DNA from: Diphasiastrum complanatum
Lineage: Eukaryota > Streptophyta > Lycopodiopsida > Lycopodiales > Lycopodiaceae
DNA: 64,000 nt
Assembly (NCBI GenBank): GCA_029204225.1
Contig: CM055101.1
Span: 37,317,648 to 37,381,647 of the forward strand
Direction of reading: 5' to 3'
Shown: positions 10,956 to 22,259 of the stretch, in pieces
How positions within the stretch are numbered: the first letter of the stretch is position 1
Layout: every line of letters starts with the position of its first letter
Made by a program: the position numbers and the translations under genes
Notes under the pieces: generated by a model
Told to the model about the DNA's origin: nothing
The model's database searches: none
What the model saw: the letters and a program-made list of their open reading frames with translations, nothing else

Positions 10956-12370
10956 TTGTTTGCAAAAGTTGAGTATCAAAGAAATTGAAGAATTAAGATC
11001 AAATTTGTTTTTACGAAGTAAGGATGAGAGAAATTACTATTTGTGTGCAACAGTGAGGTCGGACAAAAACTCATTTTCATATTTTTTAAATGCTTTGGAG
11101 GTTTGTCGCAAAGCTTACAAAGTAGTTCACGCAATCGGAAACTCACGGCTTCAACGAATGCATGCACGACTTCATAAAGGCCCAACATTACGAGGATTCT
11201 TACAGGGTCGAACTGTTTCTCTAGATGCTTTAAATGCAACTACTTGGCTAAAGCATTTCATAGATGTGCATGGAGAGAAATTGTCTACTTTCTTACTTGT
11301 CGGATAATTTTACAAAATTAGAAATATTTTTGATGTACAAAGAGTTTGCCAAAACAAAAAATGTTTTCTATTTGAGCTACTCATATTTTCTTAGAATTTG
11401 GAAAAGAGATTTTGGACTGGTAAAGATTTCCAAAAAATCACGAATGATAGTATGTTCCACTTGCGAGTTGTTAAAGTTTGCAACAACTTGCAAAGACCAA
11501 TGATGAGAAAGGTAAATATTAATTAAATTTGTCATTCATTTTAATACTTTTTGTTTTGAAAAAATTTAAGTTGCAATCTTTTTGAATATCATTATGGATC
11601 TTTATTCTATTAAATAAATGAATCATTGTATTTTCAGTGGATACTGCAAAAGCTCTTCAACTGCACAAAGATCAACAAACAGTTGAAAGACAAAAGTTGG
11701 CCAAGCATCGAAAGAAATGTTTGGAATGTCCACAAAAATATATGGGCCTTGTTATTGATGGCATGGATCAGAAAAAAAACAACGTTGGCTCATTTTATCA
11801 GAGTGCCCAAAAATTTGAACGAGGCAGATTTTATTCAAATTCATCTCGTTGGAGCACTTGTGTTTAATGGCACTTTGGAGTCCAAGGTCTTTTTTAATTA
11901 TCCCAATGTTCGAAATGATCCAAATTTGACGATCACCATTGTACATAAGATAATTTGCGAATTTGGTGAAAATCTTTCAGAAATACTTTATTTGCAGCTT
12001 GACAACACTATAGGGAAAATAAAAACCAAACTGTTTTGGCATACTTGTCTATGCTAGTAAGAAAAAAAAATTTCAAAAAAATAAAAATAGGATTTTTGCT
12101 GGTAGAACATACCTACGATTAAATTGATCAAATATTCAGTTGTTTTTCTAAGAGGTTGAGACACAAGAAAACATTTTCTTTACCAGTGCTTCAAAGCATT
12201 GTTGAGGAATCGTATGTCCCAAAGCCAAACGTGTCATTATTCAAACACACACATGATTTTCGTAATTATGTTAAGGCGTCCAATGAAACAGAGCGATGCG
12301 TAGCTAATATTAATGATCTTAGCTTTCAGCACTAGTTTAAAAATAAATGCAACGAATCAGGTAATATATT
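10956..12370 (+). pseudogene. DUF7869-like transposase relic, N-terminal and core part
   Basis: A broken multi-frame relic. First block (10960-11500): IKEIEELRSNLFLRSKDERN, a cysteine/tyrosine segment (VCRKAYKVVHAIGNSRLQRM), then YKEFAKTKNVFYLSYSYFLRIWKRDF and CSTCELLKFA. A likely intron follows (about 11504-11637). Second block: LVIDGMDQKKNNV (first Asp), HLVGALVFNG, NDPNLTITI, LYLQLDNT (second Asp), AYLSMLVRKK, FLLVEHTYD then IDQIFSCFSKRL, and LPVLQSIVEE. These signatures (IDGMDQKK, LQLDN, VGHTHDDIDQ-type) are those of a transposase-like family I know as DUF7869; the name is from memory. Several frameshifts and stops (for example after EHTYD) kill it. The C-terminal part seems to be at 37577-38610. 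Confidence 0.7.
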
Positions 12371-12696
12371 ATTAGGGGGCAAACTATTTTCAAATTCAGT
12401 TTCATGGCTACCTCTTGAAGGAGTTCAAATTTTGCTTAATATTCTATCGACTTCTAAAAAAATTGGGTGTATGCATACTACAAGGAATCTGATATCTTAC
12501 TCCAAGTGAGTTTTAGGCTCCTCCTTCATATTTTGGAGTGCCTTACGTTGGAATTTTGTCAATTTTAGCATGATTGCAAATTTTTGAAGGCTTGGAAGAC
12601 AATCACAAATCTATACATAGCATTTTTTGTAAAATAGATGAATAGATTTTAATTTTTTGTATTGTATATTGTTTTACATGTGGACTATCACAAGGT

Positions 12697-12808
<112 letters not shown>

Positions 12809-14500
12809 AGGTCCCACACCAAGGATACAATATCCAAGCATGCCACAACAAAGCAACACAAGGGAATCAGATGGTGACAAACCAACCCAACCAAACATAG
12901 ATCATACGGGTCTAGCCTCCAAGCTATGGATCAATCATTCACAAGAGATAGAGGTGTCACACCAACAACATGTAGCTACTTATATCAGAATCAAGCCTAC
13001 ACTAGTGAGAGCCCAATGGGTATACTTATACCCACCAAGTTCCATGCACCACTAGTAGTGCACTATGACACCTCACTAGACACGTCTACAGCCCTAACTG
13101 GACCATGTCATCTAGTTTTCCTATGACTCATTGATAGACCCAAAACATCCTCAAAGATTGCCTTACACAAGTCATGTCCAATCTAGAATACGTCTAGATT
13201 CCAATACTCTTCAGTTTTAATCTAGAATAACTTAAGATTCACCAGAACTTCTTTACAATAAGTTCTAACTTTTGGTTTACACCACTATCCAACTCCAATG
13301 GAGTTTTTGGGATATCATTCCATCTTATTCCAGTCGGGAAAAGATTAAAGCCAAAAATTCCTATGTATGCACAAAACCATCTAAATGAACGACTCATGAA
13401 GGTTGTGACTTATAAGCAATACAAATAAACTTAAGCATCACTAAGTGATGTAACTCAAAAGTAACATTCCTGATCCAGTTAGTTGTTCTTGATTTAGAAG
13501 TATTTGAATGTTTAGGTGTGGATCTTAATTTAAACAGCACATTCAGTCCGATTCTAAATCCATTGTAGATTAATAAATAGTTCACATTGAGAAATCATTA
13601 TTAAGCTACGAGTAATTGTCTTAAAACAATTCTCATCAATATGCCTATGTTTTACCGACTAGTTTATGCATGCATGTAAACTCGGTCTACGAATTACGCT
13701 ATAGATCCATAGGATTAAAAGTTTGTACAAAGAACTTTATGATCACACAAAGATTCACTACATAACATATTTCTATAAATCTCACATAATCTATAAACAA
13801 TACATATTAAACTGAAAATCATGTAACCCAGTTAACTCCAAGAGAATATTTCTTAAAGAGTGCTATTTTGTAACCAACATCTCAATCCAAGATTACTTTA
13901 AAAGAATATATCGTTAGAGTGAATTTCATTCCTTGCAATAACTCATGGATCCTAGTTCACTCTAAGATCAAGCTGCTTAAAACCTCCAAGGAACAGGTTT
14001 CAACAAACCTTTTCTTGTAATAGAATTCTCTAGTTCTGATATAAATCGATTGGAGTCGTAATCAATAACTTTTATATTACAAGAAAGTTTTCTAATTTTT
14101 CTTCCCTTACATTTTCTAACTAGATATCACGACATCCTTTAGAAGATTTATGTAATATCAAAAATATTCTATGGATCTTGATTCAATTTCATTATCTCCT
14201 CCCTCTTTTACTAGGAAACTGCACAAGTTTCCAAGAGGTGTATATCAATCTAGATATGAACTAGAAGAAGAAGAGTCAGAAAATCTCAAAGTCAAAAAGA
14301 TGTGTTGCATCAATGTAAATGAATACCTTTAATATCCCAACACATTTTCTTGAATGACTTATCTGAAAATTTCTTGTTACCCCATAGAGAATTGACCCAT
14401 GTAATCATGAAAGGATGTACTAATTTTTTATGTAAGTATACCTCAAATTTCTGACAAAACATCTCTTTTGTGACCAATAGTATTTAGTATCATCCGAATT
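12809..14500. other. No recognisable gene
   Basis: No coherent coding frame. The composition and short phrases resemble the non-coding retroelement sequence at 33900-37300, but I could not align them by eye. Confidence 0.4.
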
Positions 14501-14780
14501 TATGGCCATACTCAATCATCTTCCTTATTACATGTTGGATTTTCGCCTGACTCGATCTAAATGAAATTTAAGTGTTCTAAACTTTATTTGCTGTCGGCCA
14601 TACTGAAGGTCATGCCACACGTGTGGGGGCTGGATTTTCACAATGATCAATTATTTCTGATTTCTCTTGCTTGATTTGTGAAAAATTGCCAATCTAGATC
14701 TTGATTTTTGATGTCTAGTTTGCATTCAAAGTTCAATCAATCAATCAATACCTCCTTTGAGTCATTATTGTACTTTGACA
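14500..14780 (+). repeat. Right part of a copia 5' LTR
   Basis: The sequence just before the primer-binding site at 14781 ends in TTTGACA, giving the expected CA end of an LTR. The left end cannot be fixed because no second LTR is present. Confidence 0.5.
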
Positions 14781-15376
14781 TGGTATCAAAGCAAGGTACA
14801 AGAGGTAATCATTGACCATTTCTACAATCCAAAATTAGCAAGTTTTTGGTGCAAAAAGCTAGTATCGGAGGGCAAACCTGATCAGGGTTAGATTCCATAC
14901 TGTTCACATGTGTGGGCAGATTTGAACTTCAAAATCATTTCCATTTTTCATTAGATCCATAAAATAACATAGTGATTGATCTTGATGAGTTTTTTGGTGC
15001 TATAGGAAAAACATCAATGTTTGTATGACATTGATTGGATTTGACTTTGTGTCATTATATATAATTAATTAACACTGGGATCAAGCCCTCTAAAAGATTT
15101 CAAGTTTTAAAAAACCATCAAGAGGAAAGAGCAAGTTTTTAGCCATCTTTTGTCCAAAAAATGTAAATATTGACTTGATTTGATTGATCTTGGATAGTAT
15201 CTCACCTTGTCTTCATTTTGTCTTTGTAAGGGAGTGTTAGAACCGTGGCTAGACGTCTATTGAGAGGGCTAGAAGCCAAATTTGAGATAATCAAGACAAG
15301 AGAGGCCTTTGTGAGTTTCTAGGTTCAAATCAAATCCAACTTTTTGAGCATTTGTTTGTAGAATTCATTGGGAAGA

Positions 15377-16190
15377 TGATAACAATTGGAGCTTTCCTTC
15401 TAGAGACTAGTGAAATATTAAACTCTACAAACTTCTCCATATGGAAGGTCAGAATGGAGTCAGTAATGGTACTCTAAGGTCTCTATGAATCTGTTCTTGA
15501 ATAAGAGAATGAACCTCTTGGTGCTCAAGAATTGATTAGATACAAGAAAAAAGCTAGGTTGCATTAAAATAAATGTTAGTAATGACCTTTTGAAGGAAGT
15601 ATCTTCTTGCACATCAGCCAAAGAGGCATGGGATTCATTAAAATCAATTATGAATTAGAGTACTCATGATTAGAATCAAATTTTGCAAAGCATGAGAAGT
15701 GAGAAAAATGCACAAGATTATGTGCTTAGAATCAAGTCTCTCAACAAAGAGTTAGCCTCCATTGGAGACAAGATTCATGATAAGGAGCTTGTCCAAGTGA
15801 TCCTAAATGGCCTAGGTGATGAATTCACAAATTTGGTCCAAATTTTTGCATCCAAGACACTTTTCCTACAAGATAAACCTCATAGTGTGTTGTAGCCGAA
15901 GAGTGTAGAATGGTTCATACAAAGGCTAGGATGAACTCCTTGTCATTTTGGGATGTGAGAAGGCAAAATTTTCATTCAAAGGCAAGAAGAAGACCAAGAA
16001 TCATCAAAAGGAGGCCAAGCAGGAAGATGTACCATCATGCTCAAAGGGCAAAGAGAATAAAGACAAATCCAAGTACAAGTGCTTCTTTTGTGGAAAGAAG
16101 GGGCACTTTGCATCATAATGCTTCAAGAAGAAGAAGGCACAAGAATACAAACAAAGCAATATTGCACATCAAGAGGAGGATGAAGAAAAA
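15377..16190 (+). pseudogene. Copia Gag, broken
   Basis: Starts MITIGAFLLETSEILNST with the copia Gag signature NFSIWKVRMES. It is interrupted by many stops, then gives NAQDYVLRIKSLNKELASIG, VQVILNGLGDEFTNLVQ, a Lys-rich linker, and a zinc knuckle with CFFCGKKGHFAS and then a stop codon where the last zinc-binding cysteine region begins. Several frameshifts are present. Confidence 0.85.
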
Positions 16191-16199
16191 TCATCCTTA

Positions 16200-17499
16200 A
16201 TGGCATCCATCTCAACACCATCATCCAAATCCAACACAAGCGAAGCCGGGTGGATTGATAGTGGAGCTAGCTCCCACATGACTTTCCAAAAGGACTACTT
16301 TTCCACTCTACTCTCTTATGATGTCAAAAAGTTTATTTTTATAGCCAGTGATCAAGAGTGTAGAATAAGTTGTGTAGGTACTATTCCATTGTACTTGGGA
16401 TCATCCAAAATGATGAATATTGAAAATGTCCTTTATGTACCATCCATTACTAAAAATTTGTTTGAGTGTTGGCCAACTAATGGATAATGCAGTCTTGATG
16501 TACAATTTAAGCATGGAGTTTGTTCCATCTTTAAGAATGATGTGCATAGCTAGAGGACTTAAACAAAGTAAACTATTTAAATTAGATGCTAATGTGGCAA
16601 TGGACAGTGTAAACATGGCAAGGGAGGAGATCACCAAAGTGGAACTATGGCACAAAAGGTTGGGCCACCCCAACTTCAAGGCAATGAAATCTATGTGTGC
16701 AAAGGAGCTTGCACTCGGCCTCCCCAAGCATTTGTCAAGATGTGGTAAGCATTGTGAGGCTTGTAGCCTCTCAAAGGCTCATAAGCTTACTTTTTCAAGA
16801 TCCACCACAAGAGAAAACATTCCTCTTGAGATCATACATTCGGATGTGCATAGCTTCTCACAAGCATCCAAGGTGCAAAGTATTATGTATCTTTTATAGA
16901 TGATTATTCAAGATAAGCTTGGATTTACCTTTTGTCTTCCAAAGTTTGGTGCTTGATTCATTTGTAAAATTCAAAACTCTAGCTGAAAATCAACTTAATA
17001 CCAAGATTAAGGTATTAAGATGTGATAATGGAGAAGAGTATATCTCTAGTAGAATGATAGAGTTTTATAACTCTAATGGCATTAAGAGGGAGTTATTATG
17101 TCCTTATACCCCTCAACAAAATGGAGTGGCCGAAAGAAAAAATAGATCTCTTTGCAAGTGTGCTAAAGCCTTAAGATTGATGCTTCTCTACCAAAACCAT
17201 TTTGGGGTGAGGCAATTACTTGTGCTAGCTTTTTGTGCAATAGATTGCCCAACCAAGCCATTGGAGGAATCACACCATTTGAGGCTTTATTTGGAAAAAA
17301 TCCAAATCTCAAAGATCTAAGAATTTTTGGATCTACATGCTACATACAACAATCCTTGGATACAAGGAAAAAGGATGATGCCACTTCTATCAAAGGCATA
17401 TTTGTGGGCTATGATGAAAATAGCAAAGGTTATAGAGTCTTCAATCCCATCACTAAAAAAATCATAGTGAGTAGGGATGTTAATTTTTATGAAGGATAA
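16200..17499 (+). pseudogene. Copia protease and integrase, broken
   Basis: Protease active-site motif WIDSGASSHMT at about 16250, then NVLYVPSITKNL, the HHCC zinc region (LWHKRLGHPNF, CEACSLSKAH) and integrase core (IIHSDVHSF, LRCDNGEEY, PQQNGVAERKN), followed by IFGSTCYIQ and GIFVGYDENSKGYRVFNP. At least four frame changes (near 16480, 16890, 17215 and 17320) separate the blocks. A short deletion removes the DDYSR/TWIY part of the core. Confidence 0.88.
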
Positions 17500-17508
17500 T
17501 CTTGTAAA

Positions 17509-17945
17509 GTGGATGATAGTGCTACTAGCCCCCTTGATGTCAAAGAGCATGTTAGGATGGAGGAGGAGCTTCAAAGTGATCAAGAACTTGAGGATCCATC
17601 TCAAGATCCAAGAACTCCAAGAAGATCCACTAGAGCAAGGGTAGAACCATCTATGCTCACCTACATTGGCAAAGGTGGTCAAAGGGAAGGCATCTCACCT
17701 TTCACTTCCTATACTTTTCTTAATTCAATGATTGATGAACCAACTTGCTATGAAGATGCTTGTAAATCAAAAAGTTGGATGAATGCTATGCAAGTGGAAT
17801 ATGATGCTCTCATGGAGAATCATACTTGGGAGTTTGTTGATCTTCCTCAAGGGAAGAAACCACTTGATTGCAAGTGGGTGTATAGATTGAAGTATAACCA
17901 AGATGGATCAATAAACAAGTATAAAGCAAGGCTTTTAGCAAAAGA
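17509..17945 (+). pseudogene. Copia linker and first part of reverse transcriptase
   Basis: Contains the pre-RT linker (RRSTRARVEPSMLTYIGKG), then PTCYEDACKSKSWMNAMQVEYDAL, NHTWEFVDLPQGKKPLDCKW and KYKARLLAKD. Homology stops there at the element's truncation point; the open frame continues to 18018 by chance. Confidence 0.88.
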
Positions 17946-20900
17946 TTTATTCCACATGTACACTCCATGCCACCTACCTCCAAGTAGGCATGATCCACCC
18001 CTAGGTCATCACACATGATGCACCAGCTGAAGAACATCGTCCATACATCAAATGACATATCATAGCTGAGCAACTGTAGCATCTCCCTGAGTGCCACCTC
18101 AATGGACTCGTCATCCACATACTATGCTCACCTGATGTTTCCGATCCTGGTCACCATCCTGCTAGACAAGCCAAACTCCAAAGCATCACTTGCTCCACCT
18201 GGCTCCTAGCATCTTCTCGCTCTCCCTGGCTATGTGCCACCTGACACCATGCCAACGCAAGCTTGTCCCTGAGTCACCGCTCATGGGATCTCGAGACTAC
18301 TGTCTCCTTGATCGTACTGAGATATATGGCTATGAGTGACTTCCTCTAAGCTTCCCCATGATATCACCACCTGAGAATCTGCACCACGGAAATTCCAACA
18401 CCTGTGCCAAGCCTAGACTTTTGCAAATACAGCCAAATGCATGAAAGCTATAGATAGCTTATCCATGCCCATGATGGTAGATGTCTCCTCATCGATGCCA
18501 ATGTCCAATGACTGGCCCCCTGTTGTAATGCCATCCTGTACTCCCAAATGAGCATACCATGAAGTCCTCACCATTAGTGTTTCCTACAGTAGATTGCTAG
18601 CAAAGCACCCATCATAGTGTTTGCCCTCCGATCACACCCCGTGCAATCTCCATCAGCTCCCAACCCAGAACTGGCTCTCAAAGCTTCACGCTTTGCCCAT
18701 TTGTGCTTGCGCCTTCCTGATTCCATCATGAGTCCCACATGTAAGTCATGTCCATGCTAATGACTCAAGTCCAATATGAAATAGCTGCCCTCTGATGATC
18801 ATCCCATGTCATTCTATAGTGCTATCCCTACTAGGTATCCCAATGCCATCCATGATCACAAAGATCTGAGCATCTACCCTGTAGTGCCCACCTGTATTCT
18901 CCCAAGCCAGCTCCAAGCTGCTCATGTGAATGGTTCCAAATCACTCCCTGAGAATACACTGAGATGTTAACTCCAAAGCCACCATCAAGTCTCTCACATG
19001 ATGTGACATGTCAATATCCCTCTAAGTGAACCTATGAGATCTTCCATGGCCCAAACCAAACGATCTGCATCTTGTCATCATTGAAATCTGCATCCTTGAT
19101 GCAATACTGATATGGCAAATTGACTTGACTTACCCAAACTGGCAGTTGAAGTGTATCTCTTCGATGACAAACCTGATACACTGCTCCACAGCTAAAATGG
19201 CTTGATCAAAATTGACTTACCAACTGCAAAACCACAAAATCATCACACTCACCACTCGCCAAGAGCATCCAAAGTGTGATTACCGACCCGTTGTTCATCC
19301 TCTGCATGTCCGACACACAGCTCGTCCAATGCAAGTCCGCTATCTTGCCCAATGGCTTCTAACTGGCACCACCTGTGACCACCAAAAAAGTGTGTACCCC
19401 CAGGCTAGCCCATATTTCCCTCCAAACCAAAAATTTCCAAGCTATAGATGCATGTGTCAATGCAGCTATCACCTGACTCGACAATGCCACTGCCGATCAT
19501 GCCTGAGAGCGTTCCCCAAAATGCCACCTGACGTTGGTCAGTTCTAACCCCAAAAGTTGAATATGATCACAAGAATTTTCACCTGTAACTGACATACCAT
19601 GCCTACCTCTCACATTGTGATTGCGTGCCCTCTCAAAATTGTTGCCAATGATGAGTAGTCACGTCACCAACTGCACTTCTGTCGTCAAAACTAGCTTTCT
19701 CCACACAATTCCGCTACCATTCACCCCCAGACTGCATTTACTGCTTCCAAACACCCTGTTACCCTGTTAGGAGTAAGTAATAATGATTTCAAAGTGATAA
19801 TGCCTCATTGTACCGCCTTGTAGCAGGTTTCACCGGCCAAAAATTGCCCCGAATTGGCCCTACGTTACCCAAATAGCGAATGTAGCCCATCACTAGGTCA
19901 CCTGCACTCCGCTCAGTGGAATGGTGATGAAAACACCCCGAAATGTCTTTCTCCCTACTCTGTGATGTTGCTCCATCTACTGGCTCTAAGCAGCCAATTT
20001 TAGGGTCAATTTGGCCCAAGGATGGCCAAAATAGGTGCCCTCTAGCTATAGTGAGCCCCAAAACCATTTTGTCTTGCAAAAATGAATTGTTTCTTCGTTA
20101 TGAAGATTTTTAATGAAGAATGCCAATTTTTGGCCTTCGGGTCCCTTCAAGCCCTTTCATGTGAAATTTTTATGAAGAATTTTCACCTTTGGCCTTCAAC
20201 TCTTCATGGGCCCTTTCAACTAGCATCCAACGACCACTTCACATCTTACGGTCCCTATAGCTCTTCGAGCATCTGATCTTGACCGTTGATTCTTTGAAGG
20301 TCGGATCCTGTGGCTATGCATCCATCTGCATGCTGAAACAACTTTCCATGGCCGCTGGGACCTTCTGTGCACTAAGCACTTCATCGTGTTGGCCGCGTGC
20401 GACCCTCCTCTCGACATTCCTTCTCTCTCCTCCTCAAGTTTCCTAGCTATGGCTTCTTCCAACGATGGTTGTCAGGTTCAGATCATTCCAACTCTTCCAA
20501 TGTTCCATGGCCGTCCATGGTTGTTTGCAACCAGATTCGCATGGATAGGGCGCCTACCTTCAGCTTGTTACAGGTCGAAAAAAAACCTTTTGTATAGAGA
20601 GAGATCTTCAGTTTTCTTAATGAAAACCCTAGCTGTAAGAAACAACAACATTATAGGCCATTTTTCCACCTTTCTTTGTGGTTTCTCTTGCAGCTCATCA
20701 TCTGACTGAGGTCGCCCTTCCTCTAGCTCAGTGATCAAATTTACAGCTATTCGATTGGTGTCCAATTGTTTGCTAATGATCCACTTTTTTGAGAAAGTCT
20801 TCAATAGCTCATAGAATCTGAAAATTCTACAATTTTCTCAGATTTCCACCCAATTTGCTCCTGTAAATTTCTATGGCTCTCTGTCACTGATCTTTGCATA

Positions 20901-21205
20901 GCCATGCAAGCCCCGTTGCACCAAACGACTGTCCACGCAGTGAATAACGTAGCCAACATCGATGATTTCTACAACACATCCGAAACTGCAAGTTTCTTTG
21001 TGAATTCTCCTCGGAATCCACCTACGACGATCGTTCTGATCTTCCCCAAAGCTCCGATCGAAGGAACTTTGTTGTTTCCAGCCAACCGGACTGCCGATAC
21101 CCCGTATGGAGTCCTCTCTCTTGAGACGCTTTGAGTGCTGTTTCTCCTGGTAAAAGACACTATCCCATAGCTCCACCGGATCATGCATACCTGCAACACC
21201 GTGAT
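17946..21205 (-). mobile_element. Degenerate internal region of an LTR element, minus strand
   Basis: A GC-richer segment lying downstream (on the minus strand) of a primer-binding site at 21206-21217. No RT, integrase or protease motif was found on either strand. Short open frames such as 20871-21218 (minus) are the only coding-like parts. It may be a non-autonomous element or a heavily decayed gag/leader. No domain is claimed. Confidence 0.35.
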
Positions 21206-21217
21206 GCTCTGATACCA
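21206..21217 (-). promoter_or_regulatory. Primer-binding site (initiator-Met type)
   Basis: Reads TGGTATCAGAGC on the minus strand, the standard LTR-retrotransposon priming site. An LTR end should lie immediately to the right (21218 onward). Confidence 0.75.
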
Positions 21218-21660
21218 AGCGAAATTCCGATAGAATCTAGTGCAGTATGCAGATCACATCACACAATTACCATAGTCACTCCTCACAAGCTCTCAAAGAT
21301 GGCACGACAAAAGTTAATATATTACAAAGAAACACTGTACATATAGAGTATCCACAAACTGCATGAAAAGGTAGGTGTCCTAAAATTGGCCTACCACCTG
21401 TCAAACTAAGGTCCGGCCCAATATGGCCAAATTCGACTGACAAATTTGGGACATGCATCTAAGTATAGCAAGTACTGTAAATAACTCTGTACAGGTTAAT
21501 TCTTCATATGTGTGGCTACTCGACTAACCCATGTAGCCGTCTACGGGATTAGTGCCCGACCGATATGACAATAGTGGGTCACATCTCGATAACAACCAAA
21601 AACTATAAATCCTAGTTAACTGAAGATATGTACAGTTAATTACAATACTGCATTTTGAGC
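21218..21660 (-). repeat. Putative 5' LTR of the minus-strand element
   Basis: Sequence directly upstream (minus strand) of the primer-binding site. The outer boundary is uncertain because no partner LTR is visible and decayed transposon exons begin at about 21661. Confidence 0.35.
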
Positions 21661-21924
21661 TTACAATAAACATATCAGATCAAATCTGGTTCTTAATAGA
21701 ACTGATAAGGCAACGGACCTCTCTCTTATAATTTCGCCTTCCTCTGTATTGGGAAAAACTTCTATGTCTTTTTTATCATATATAATTATATTTGCATCCT
21801 TAGCAACTTGAAAGGCTGTTAAGGCAGGAGCAGCTTGTTTTTTTGGGCCTTTGATATTAGGCGTAATGCTTGCACCGTTCTGTACAAGTTCTGATCAACT
21901 CTTGCCAAAATCTATATACATCGT
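21661..21924 (-). pseudogene. Possible 3' exon of the histone-fusion gene
   Basis: A minus-strand frame begins after a possible acceptor (CTCTAG at 21925-21930), continues through one TGA, then reads SELVQNGASITPNIKGPKK, FQVAKDANIIIYDKKDIEVF, EEGEIIRERSVALSVLL and ends at TAA (21661-21663). The upstream side has donor-like GTAATA near 22050. The family is unknown. Assignment to the H3-like gene rests only on strand and proximity. Confidence 0.3.
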
Positions 21925-22259
21925 CTAGAGTGTACAGCTCAAGAGTGAGTTGTCATCACAAAACACGTGAATCAGCAAATTACAAACAATGATAGTAAAT
22001 AAATAAGAATCATGATTTGAAAGGAACTACAAATGAACAAAATATTACCTTTTCAATATCTACATCGACTTGTAAATTATATCACTAAAAAAGAGCTTTG
22101 TATTGTACAGGATGAACCATCCACAACTAAAAGCGTCCCTTTGCTGTACACATTGCATATATTGAATGCAAATTAGTAACATTATGATATGAAATTTATT
22201 TATGCTATGATGATAGATTTAAATTAAAAAAAAAAAAACATACATATCAAAGATAAATT

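Larger units (their letters stand above)
14781..17945 (+). mobile_element. Truncated copia element
   Basis: Begins with a primer-binding site TGGTATCAAAGC (14781-14792, initiator-Met type), followed by a leader, a gag starting near 15377, protease, integrase and the beginning of RT. It stops at about 17945, where the RT frame (KYKARLLAKD) runs into unrelated GC-richer DNA. No 3' LTR is present. Confidence 0.88.
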
